Positions 1 to 4,676 of a stretch of DNA of 7,679 nucleotides are shown piece by piece. A program made the translations under genes and the position numbers. The stretch is from Firmicutes bacterium UBA6132 (lineage in GTDB: Bacteria > Bacillota_A > Clostridia > Tissierellales > Sedimentibacteraceae). Every line of letters starts with the position of its first letter. The stretch's first letter is position 1. The notes under the pieces are model-generated. The model had not been told where the DNA came from. It worked only from the letters and a program-made list of their open reading frames with translations, and did no database searches. Location of the stretch: contig DIVM01000161.1 in assembly GCA_002435835.1 (NCBI GenBank), forward strand, positions 1 through 7,679, given 5' to 3'.

Positions 1-138
1 CGTGGATACAAGCAAGCATCACTTGCTATTCAAAAAGGAAATCCAGCCGTAGATTTCTATCTTCGTTTAGGATATAAAATAATAAAAGAAAAATCCGAAG
101 AATATTTGATGGTAAAAAAGTTAGCAGTAAATGAATAG
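1..138 (+). CDS. GNAT-family N-acetyltransferase, C-terminal fragment (5' end outside window)
   Basis: An open frame runs from base 1 to the TAG at 136-138 and encodes 45 residues. The segment NPAVDFYLRLGYKIIKEK followed by EEYLMVKKL is the typical end of a GNAT fold: the N-x-x-x-x-F/Y-Y-x-x-x-G-F/Y motif covers the last acetyl-CoA-binding helix and strand, and the closing beta strand ends in a 'mvKkL' signature. GNAT enzymes move an acetyl group from acetyl-CoA to an amine; the substrate cannot be inferred from this piece. The gene runs toward the integrase (convergent) and probably belongs to the host chromosome beside the insertion point rather than to the element. The stop is natural, so the 3' end appears intact; the start lies upstream of the window. 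Confidence 0.85.
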   Translation, partial: RGYKQASLAIQKGNPAVDFYLRLGYKIIKEKSEEYLMVKKLAVNE

Positions 139-293
139 TATAACCATAATCTGCATCTCGACAAATTCCAATTTGTAGTTGAATTATTAAACATAATTCA
201 GATATTGCAAATTAATTGACTAAAAAAATATACGTGATTTTTTGGTTCATTTTCATTTGGAAATTGCTTTTTTACTTTAAAAATGATCCGTAT

Positions 294-372
294 AAAAAAA
301 GCAGGGATTTCTTATTTGTTACAGAATATTTTTAAGTGGTATATACCATTTCTATAACAAATTTGAGATCCC
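294..372 (-). terminator. Large-stem intrinsic terminator downstream of the integrase gene
   Basis: Arms at 304-326 and 350-372 are inverted complements over 19 of 23 positions (GGGATYTC then ATTTGTTAYAGAA). Read on the minus strand, the second arm ends in ATCCC, then TGC and seven T (294-300). That is the layout of a Rho-independent terminator, and it begins 11 bases after the int stop codon. The unusually long loop (327-349) contains a perfect 12-bp palindrome. No T-run follows on the plus strand, so it should stop int transcripts but not GNAT ones. The inverted repeat lies where the left attachment site is expected, so a recombinase-binding role is also possible. Confidence 0.65.
337..348. 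repeat. Perfect 12-bp palindrome TGGTATATACCA in the terminator loop
   Basis: TGGTATATACCA is its own reverse complement. It sits nearly centrally between the 23-nt arms 304-326 and 350-372. A symmetric site nested in a larger inverted repeat next to an integrase gene could be part of an attachment core, but no crossover or duplicated copy can be shown here because the other element end is outside the window. Confidence 0.5.
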
Positions 373-383
373 AGTTGTCTTAT

Positions 384-1658
384 TTATGAAGCGACAGTTA
401 CATGGTATGCTGCAGCAGTTTCTTCTATATGATTTTTATTATTACTTTTTGTATTATTTGGTAAAATATCATTAAGCTTAGATATTGCATCCTTCTTTGA
501 GTCCTGAGACACATGACTATATATGTCTAAAGTTGTTCTTATTGAACTGTGACCTAAAAGGTCTTGAATACTTTTTACATTAACATCCTTTTCTAGGAGC
601 TGAGTTGCAAATGTATGTCGAATGCAATGGAAGTTAAGATAATCAACACCTACTTTATTTAATATTGAGATCCACCTTCGTGTAATATTTTCAGGATTTA
701 GTTTTGTTCCTACTTCACTTGGGAATACAAGGCTGTTTTCATTGTTTGGTATGCCATGTTTTAAATTGATTTCTGCAGTCTTTAATTTATGCTTCTTAAG
801 TATAGGAATAATGTTTTTTGGAATCGGTATTACCCTATTACTTGAAGTTGTTTTTGGAGTTTTAGTTATAAAAACATATTTGAATCTGTTACCATCATCT
901 GTTTTAATATCATCGCCGTTCTCATCCCTGAGTTTTATTTGGCTAAAAACCTTGTTTACTATTAATCTTTCATTATCAAAGTCAATATCTTCCCATGTTA
1001 ATGCAATTATTTCACCTTTTCTTAGTCCTGATACAAAATCCAACATGATTAATACATCATAAGTATTGCTAAAGTCAAGTACCTCCATGATTTTTAAAAT
1101 TTCATCAGAATTAAATACTTTACGTTTTATTTCTTTGCCGTCTTTTGGTAATATGCAATATTTTGAAGGATTTTTATTAATGTAATTTAATTCTACAGCT
1201 TTTTCTAAGCATTGCTTTATTGTAACATGAATATGCTTAACCGTTGATGCTGAAATACCATTTCCATTATTAAATAGGGAGTTGTACATTTTTTGAATGT
1301 GTTCTGTCTTTAAGTCCTGAAGTTTTATATATCCAAGTTGAGGCTTAAGGTGAATCTTAACATGTGATTCATAGTAATCGTATGTTCTTGCTTCTACTAA
1401 ACCATATTTAAAATTTTTTAGCCAATTATCCATCCATTCTCCAAACAAGATTTTATTTGGCTCAATAAATGTCCCGTTTTTCAATGAAGCATAATAATCT
1501 TTTTCTTTCGCTCTTACTTCTTTAATTGTTTTACCGCTAAATGATTTTCTTTTGATTTTACCTGTTACAGCATCTATACCTATTGTTATTTGAAGCTCAT
1601 ATCCTCCACTTTTCTTTGGCATTAAGCTGCCTTCACCATTTGCTTTCTTTTTAACCAT
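384..1658 (-). CDS. int: Tyrosine recombinase (integrase) of an integrative element
   Basis: This 424-residue protein catalyses site-specific integration and excision through a covalent 3'-phosphotyrosine intermediate. Residues 8-45 (GEGSLMPKKSGGYELQITIG and following) look like the small three-stranded arm-binding domain of Tn916/phage-type integrases. Residues ~70-170 form the SAM-like core-binding domain, and ~180-395 the catalytic domain. The active-site set appears complete: Arg213 in GLRKGE, a beta-hairpin lysine (Lys266 or Lys269) in ITKTPKTTSSNR, His344 and Arg347 in HCIRHTF, His370 in LLGHSS, and nucleophile Tyr380 in LDIYSHV. Length is typical for the family. The ATG start is supported by AAGGAGA at 1664-1670, six bases upstream. 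It lies directly downstream of an excisionase-like gene, separated by a strong hairpin, and ends close to the presumed left element boundary. The C-terminal ~25 residues after LNDILP are low in similarity and probably variable. Confidence 0.96.
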   Translation of the reverse strand: MVKKKANGEGSLMPKKSGGYELQITIGIDAVTGKIKRKSFSGKTIKEVRAKEKDYYASLKNGTFIEPNKILFGEWMDNWLKNFKYGLVEARTYDYYESHVKIHLKPQLGYIKLQDLKTEHIQKMYNSLFNNGNGISASTVKHIHVTIKQCLEKAVELNYINKNPSKYCILPKDGKEIKRKVFNSDEILKIMEVLDFSNTYDVLIMLDFVSGLRKGEIIALTWEDIDFDNERLIVNKVFSQIKLRDENGDDIKTDDGNRFKYVFITKTPKTTSSNRVIPIPKNIIPILKKHKLKTAEINLKHGIPNNENSLVFPSEVGTKLNPENITRRWISILNKVGVDYLNFHCIRHTFATQLLEKDVNVKSIQDLLGHSSIRTTLDIYSHVSQDSKKDAISKLNDILPNNTKSNNKNHIEETAAAYHVTVAS

Positions 1659-1672
1659 TTTAATCTCCTTTT

Positions 1673-1714
1673 AAAAACAAGTGAATTATTAATGCTAATA
1701 ATTCACTTGTTTTT
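1673..1714 (-). terminator. Perfect 19-bp hairpin between xis-like gene and int (terminator or attenuator)
   Basis: Arms 1673-1691 and 1696-1714 are exactly complementary, with a four-base loop (ATGC). Because the arms start with AAAAA and end in TTTTT, the structure looks like an A/U-flanked bidirectional intrinsic terminator. On the minus strand it falls 29 bases after the xis-like stop codon and only about three bases before the int ribosome binding site. It would therefore end most xis-initiated transcripts or, if transcripts read through, sit against the int Shine-Dalgarno. I see no convincing promoter between the two genes, so int must depend on read-through or on a weak promoter I missed. 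Confidence 0.75.
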
Positions 1715-1743
1715 GTATAGTTTCATATTTAGAAAAATTATGA

Positions 1744-1926
1744 TTATTGATTTGTCTGTTCATTAAGCCATTTTATGAAATCAGATTCATATACTCTTAA
1801 TAACCTCCCGATACTAAATGATGGGAAATCCCTCATGTTGAAAACTTCATATGCCTTGTTCCTACCAATTTTCATTATTTTTGCAATATCGTTAACTGTT
1901 AAAACATTAATATTGTTAGATTCCAT
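1744..1926 (-). CDS. Excisionase-family helix-turn-helix DNA-binding protein
   Basis: This 60-residue protein has the layout of the MerR-like/excisionase HTH family. A helix-turn-helix at residues 9-30 (LTVNDIAKIMKIGRNKAYEV) is followed by the wing F-P-S-F-S-I-G-R-L-L-R-V (34-45) and a terminal helix ESDFIKWLNEQ. Such proteins bend DNA at attachment-site arms and bias tyrosine recombinases toward excision; some act as repressors. Its position directly upstream of int on the same strand favours the excisionase role. The start is set by AGGAGG ten bases before the ATG. Family assignment is by pattern; the excision function is inferred from context. Confidence 0.88.
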   Translation of the reverse strand: MESNNINVLTVNDIAKIMKIGRNKAYEVFNMRDFPSFSIGRLLRVYESDFIKWLNEQTNQ

Positions 1927-1975
1927 TTTTCAATTACCTCCTGTTTTTTAAGTATTGGTACTATTACTTTTATAA

Positions 1976-2004
1976 TATATAGTCAAAAAATCTTTGCTTT
2001 TCAA
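1976..2004 (-). promoter_or_regulatory. Candidate promoter for the excisionase-integrase unit
   Basis: On the minus strand, TTGAAA (1999-2004) and TATATA (1976-1981) are separated by exactly 17 bp. The -10 element lies about 50 bases upstream of the excisionase-like ATG, leaving room for its AGGAGG site. An alternative -35 (TTGACT) overlaps the spacer but has a poorer -10 partner. Confidence 0.5.
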
Positions 2005-2020
2005 TAATGATAAGTTCTGC

Positions 2021-2061
2021 TTTAAATGATCAGCAGTTTTGGCTACTCATCATTTAAATGA
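2021..2061. repeat. Inverted repeat with nested palindrome upstream of the excisionase promoter
   Basis: TTTAAATGAT (2021-2030) is inverted as ATCATTTAAA (2049-2058). The right arm also forms a perfect 12-bp palindrome TCATTTAAATGA (2050-2061). The right arm overlaps a second candidate minus-strand promoter: TTGACT at 2076-2081, 17 bp, TTTAAA at 2053-2058. The spacing and promoter overlap would suit a regulator binding site controlling the excision module, but AT-rich palindromes arise easily, so this is tentative. Confidence 0.4.
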
Positions 2062-2097
2062 AAATCTCCTTCTTAAGTCAAAGCATTGCATTAATAC

Positions 2098-2418
2098 CTA
2101 AACCTGTAACAAATACCACTTGTCATTGTATTTAATAAGCTCTCGATTAATATTTAATTCATTGAATATATTGTTTACTATGTATATACCATAACTTCTA
2201 TCTACACGGTCTTGTATTCTTTTGTCATAAGCCTTTTGATATAAAAATGTAAAATTTATTCTAAAAGAACCAAGGGTTTCTTGATCCATTGGTACACCAT
2301 ACCACATGTCTAAATAGAGCAAAAATTCATTAATATTGTGGTTATGTAATGGGGTGTAGTTTTCATAAAAAGTAATATCTCTTAATTGGGTTTCAAAAAT
2401 ATTTTGTTTAATATGCAT
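2098..2418 (-). CDS. Hypothetical 106-aa protein of unknown function
   Basis: I do not recognise this protein. It is a complete frame beginning with ATG five bases after AGGAGG, so translation is well supported. The product is soluble-looking, with no signal peptide or membrane segment, and rich in aromatic residues and asparagine (for example TFYENYTPLHNHNINEF at residues 16-32 and RSYGIYIVNNIFNELN at 74-89). There is no visible metal-binding cluster, nucleotide-binding loop or HTH. It lies on the same strand as, and upstream of, the excisionase and integrase genes, with a 170-base gap containing candidate promoter/operator repeats, so it may be transcribed separately. Genes at this position in small mobile elements are often regulatory or cargo genes, but nothing here allows a choice. 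Confidence 0.7.
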   Translation of the reverse strand: MHIKQNIFETQLRDITFYENYTPLHNHNINEFLLYLDMWYGVPMDQETLGSFRINFTFLYQKAYDKRIQDRVDRSYGIYIVNNIFNELNINRELIKYNDKWYLLQV

Positions 2419-2717
2419 AATTGCCTCCTATTATTTAATTTAAATTGTGCCTGTCCTAATTTTAAATAGTATGCTTTAATTTTTTTTCACATTCATATCA
2501 AAATTAAGAATACATGGTCTTAAGTCTAACGTACACATAAAGTTTTTATCATTTTTATAAGTACTAAGTTATCAATACCTCATTATCAATAGTTCGCTTA
2601 GCTAAATTAATATATATTCTAAAATGTGATTTAATATTTATTGAAACAGTGGGGTCAAATTTAGCTGTAAAAGGGGTCAAAATTCACTCATAAAATACAT
2701 ATTTGTGTATTTAATCA
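2419..2717. other. Gene-free 299-bp stretch between the orphan gene and the helicase gene
   Basis: No credible reading frame is present on either strand. Its first bases carry the AGGAGG leader of the 106-aa gene. Two TTATCAATA copies (2569-2577 and 2583-2591) lie 14 bp apart but resemble DnaA boxes too weakly to call. The GGGGTCAAA repeats at 2651-2690 are listed separately. A weak 7-bp hairpin (2693-2699 with 2706-2712) could end helicase transcripts on the minus strand, but its T-tail is poor. A lost insertion or decayed gene would explain the low information content. Confidence 0.6.
2651..2690. repeat. Paired GGGGTCAAA repeats, probable solo IS21-type terminus
   Basis: GGGGTCAAA occurs at 2651-2659 and again at 2673-2681, exactly 22 bp apart, with partly similar following bases (TTTAGCTGTAAAA and ATTCACTCATAAAA). 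The minus-strand reading begins TGAGTGAATTTTGACCCC. Multiple TTTGACCCC-type repeats near a terminus starting TG(T/A) are characteristic of many IS21-family ends, where IstA binds. No istA or istB coding sequence is recognisable beside it, so it would be a remnant. Iteron-like replication repeats are the main alternative. Confidence 0.45.
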
Positions 2718-4496
2718 CTAATTCATTGTCTTTATACCATGAAATACCAAACAATTATCAATTTTTTCAAGCATATAATTAAATCCTTCTTGTTTTAATA
2801 ACTTATTAATTTTTTCAACACCCCAAAGATCCTTCTCTCTTACTTGAACATTTTTGCTAAAAATGGATTTATTGAACAAGGTTTGCAATTCTATTCTAAA
2901 ATTATTATAATCATCTTTTTTGTCAAACCTCTTACCGTCCATTTTTTTAAGATATTCTATAAAATCAGAGTGTAACTCATCACTAGATTTAAAATTAATC
3001 CATTTATCTTCACTATAGTCGTCTCTATCAAGCCATTTTAAAACATTTTTGAGATAGGATTGTTTTTCTCCATTCTCATATTCAGTAATAATATTTTCAA
3101 GAGTTTCCTCCAAATACACTAACTGAATTTTAGCAGCTTCATTAAATTCAATCTCACCTTTTCTTATATTGAAAATCCCTTGTACTAAATGAAAATTAAA
3201 TTTAGCTATGCTTTCATTGTAATATGTATCTTCAAAAGTACTTTTATTAGATTCATATTTTCTTATAGCACTCAATTTTAGTTTAACTTCTTTTAATCTT
3301 TTCTTTAATTCTTCTATTTTAATATCAACTATATATAAATTAACTATATCGCCGTCTTTTACTCTAATACGTCCAAGCATTTGAATAAACTGGTTTCGGT
3401 CCGCAGTAGATATTACAATATTATGAATACCAGAACTATACTTCATGTTAATTCCGCAATCGAAAGTACTCGAACACAACATGGTATCAGATTTAAAAGT
3501 TTCGTGGTCAATGATATAATCGTGTTCTTTTTTATTTTTGTTTTCACTATCTTTAATATTTTTAGTATCTGCATCAATATAGACTGAGTTTGGTAAATTA
3601 TTGTGCATATCTTTACCTCGTTCTATTGTGTCGAAAAATATAACGGATTTATTTTTTATTACACCATTTATAATCATTTTTACATATTCCTCATAGTCAT
3701 GTAGAAAGTGTATTTTCAGATATTCATATCCTTTTAACATTTCATATGCTAATGGCTGGAATTTTTCCTCTGGATCATGAAGTTGAAAACAGTCATATAC
3801 ACCATAAAAATTTTTATTACAGCAAATTTTACCGTCACAGATTGCTGGTGACTTAAATTTAGTTAGACCACAGTTATGACAAGAGTTTCCAAATGTACAA
3901 TGATATTCACGTTTTTTGAATATATTTTCTTCAAGAGCATAGATATACTGGTATATTGGATCCGGAGTTGCACTTGCGTAGCACTTTATAGAAAATGTAT
4001 AATTATTCACAATATGCTTAATGGCCTTACTTGTATTTGTTAGTTGTGCGTCAGCGCTAATAAACCCAATTTCGTCACATACAACCAAACCGAAAAATAT
4101 TTTGTGAAAATCAGAACTCTTGTTGTCAATTAATTTAGATAGTTTTTGATATGTCATTATAAATAAATAATCATCGAGTTTATCAAGATTTCTAAGACCT
4201 TGATTCGTACGTTCATCTAAGATGTCTGTTCTTTTAATAGCTTTGGCTAATCTTTTTTTCATGGCTAAATCAATTGCACTTCTGTTCGATAAAAGCAATA
4301 CCCTCATTTTCCTTTTAATACATTCAACTATAATTCGTTCAAACATTGTTGATTTACCTGTCCCTGTAGATGCTATAAAAAACACGGGACGTAAGTATGA
4401 CCATTCCAAATAATCATTCCCTAATGCTTCTGTCAAATAATCTCCATTAAGTTCTATAATACTTTCAAAATATTCTCTGTAACTTTTTAGTTTCAT
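2718..4496 (-). CDS. Superfamily-2 (DEAD/DEAH-like) helicase-type ATPase with cysteine-rich insertion
   Basis: From the ATG at 4496 this is a 592-residue protein. Superfamily-2 motifs occur in order: Walker A STGTGKST (43-50), Walker B/motif II VVCDEIGF (138-145, a DEIG variant of DEAD), motif III SAT (175-177), SVIFFDT (284-290) opening the second RecA-like lobe, a motif V-like TFDCGIN (344-350), and motif VI QMLGRIR (372-378) with arginine-finger candidates Arg376 and Arg378. ATP binding and hydrolysis are thus expected. Between the lobes, residues 200-236 hold seven cysteines (C200, C206, C209, C220, C225, C226, C236), suggesting one or two zinc sites. The 200-residue C-terminal region is helical, charged and unrecognised. 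The layout recalls UL9-like origin-binding helicases, but that is a loose resemblance; defence or replication roles are both possible. A longer frame begins at 4559, but GAGGAG lies seven bases before the chosen ATG. It is transcribed divergently from the HTH chimera. Confidence 0.85.
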   Translation of the reverse strand: MKLKSYREYFESIIELNGDYLTEALGNDYLEWSYLRPVFFIASTGTGKSTMFERIIVECIKRKMRVLLLSNRSAIDLAMKKRLAKAIKRTDILDERTNQGLRNLDKLDDYLFIMTYQKLSKLIDNKSSDFHKIFFGLVVCDEIGFISADAQLTNTSKAIKHIVNNYTFSIKCYASATPDPIYQYIYALEENIFKKREYHCTFGNSCHNCGLTKFKSPAICDGKICCNKNFYGVYDCFQLHDPEEKFQPLAYEMLKGYEYLKIHFLHDYEEYVKMIINGVIKNKSVIFFDTIERGKDMHNNLPNSVYIDADTKNIKDSENKNKKEHDYIIDHETFKSDTMLCSSTFDCGINMKYSSGIHNIVISTADRNQFIQMLGRIRVKDGDIVNLYIVDIKIEELKKRLKEVKLKLSAIRKYESNKSTFEDTYYNESIAKFNFHLVQGIFNIRKGEIEFNEAAKIQLVYLEETLENIITEYENGEKQSYLKNVLKWLDRDDYSEDKWINFKSSDELHSDFIEYLKKMDGKRFDKKDDYNNFRIELQTLFNKSIFSKNVQVREKDLWGVEKINKLLKQEGFNYMLEKIDNCLVFHGIKTMN

Positions 4497-4503
4497 TTTA
4501 TAT

Positions 4504-4509
4504 CTCCTC
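4504..4509 (-). promoter_or_regulatory. Ribosome binding site GAGGAG fixing the helicase start
   Basis: GAGGAG on the minus strand ends seven bases before the ATG at 4494-4496. An in-frame ATG 63 bases further upstream (4557-4559) has no comparable site, and the candidate -10 region falls just inside that longer frame, so the shorter product is preferred. Confidence 0.75.
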
Positions 4510-4518
4510 GCTTTCTTT

Positions 4519-4536
4519 AACACTGAAAGTAGTGTT
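4519..4536 (-). repeat. Short inverted repeat in the helicase 5' leader
   Basis: AACACT (4519-4524) and AGTGTT (4531-4536) form a 6-bp stem with a six-base loop, ten bases from the helicase Shine-Dalgarno on the transcript. It could be an operator or a weak leader hairpin; no run of U follows on the minus strand. Confidence 0.3.
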
Positions 4537-4547
4537 TTGTTATATTT

Positions 4548-4553
4548 AGTATA
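4548..4553 (-). promoter_or_regulatory. Candidate -10 element of the helicase promoter
   Basis: TATACT on the minus strand lies about 50 bases upstream of the chosen helicase ATG. No good -35 is present: the best hexamer, ATTTCA at 16 bp, matches only half the consensus. A weak or activator-dependent promoter fits. Confidence 0.3.
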
Positions 4554-4612
4554 AAGCATAAACTAAATTTGAAATACGAAATAGGATAGATTATTTAAAA
4601 TAAAATATTCTC

Positions 4613-4655
4613 GTAAAATTATAGACATTTTAAGTTATACATATTATAATTTTAC
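4613..4655. promoter_or_regulatory. Candidate operator: 11-bp perfect inverted repeat bracketing the chimera promoter
   Basis: GTAAAATTATA (4613-4623) is exactly inverted as TATAATTTTAC (4645-4655). The left arm ends at the first two bases of the -35 hexamer and the right arm contains the whole -10. Corresponding arm positions are 32 bp apart, about three helical turns, which would let a dimer or two dimers bind one DNA face. Autoregulation by the adjacent HTH protein is an inference. The arms are AT-rich, so chance is not excluded. Confidence 0.45.
4622..4650 (+). promoter_or_regulatory. Sigma-A-type promoter of the HTH chimera gene
   Basis: TAGACA (4622-4627) and TATAAT (4645-4650) are separated by exactly 17 bp. 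The -35 matches five of six consensus bases and the -10 all six. The -10 lies 26 bases before the ATG at 4677, so the leader is very short. This is the strongest promoter seen in the window. Confidence 0.75.
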
Positions 4656-4663
4656 AATAAATT

Positions 4664-4668
4664 GGGGG
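4664..4668 (+). promoter_or_regulatory. Ribosome binding site GGGGG fixing the chimera start
   Basis: A run of five G ends eight bases before the ATG at 4677. An in-frame TTG at 4662 would add five residues, but it overlaps this site, so the ATG is preferred. Confidence 0.6.
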
Positions 4669-4676
4669 CTGATATA

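Noticed and set aside
161..200. Hairpins ACAAATT-CC-AATTTGT and TGAATTAT/ATAATTCA as a GNAT terminator
   Set aside because: The stems are short and AT-only, the first loop is two bases, and neither is followed by a T-run.
139..383. A tRNA or tmRNA gene end as integration target
   Set aside because: No acceptor-stem or T-arm pattern with a CCA-type end could be found on either strand.
742..1062. Open frame on the plus strand opposite the integrase gene
   Set aside because: It lies wholly antisense to conserved integrase catalytic codons, has no ribosome binding site, and its hydrophobic composition is what the reverse reading of this AT-rich gene gives.
2569..2591. Two TTATCAATA copies as DnaA boxes of an origin
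   Set aside because: They differ from TTATNCACA at key positions and number only two in a very AT-rich gap.
3381..3587. Small plus-strand frame opposite the helicase gene
   Set aside because: It is antisense to the motif V-VI region, has no start signal and resembles no family.
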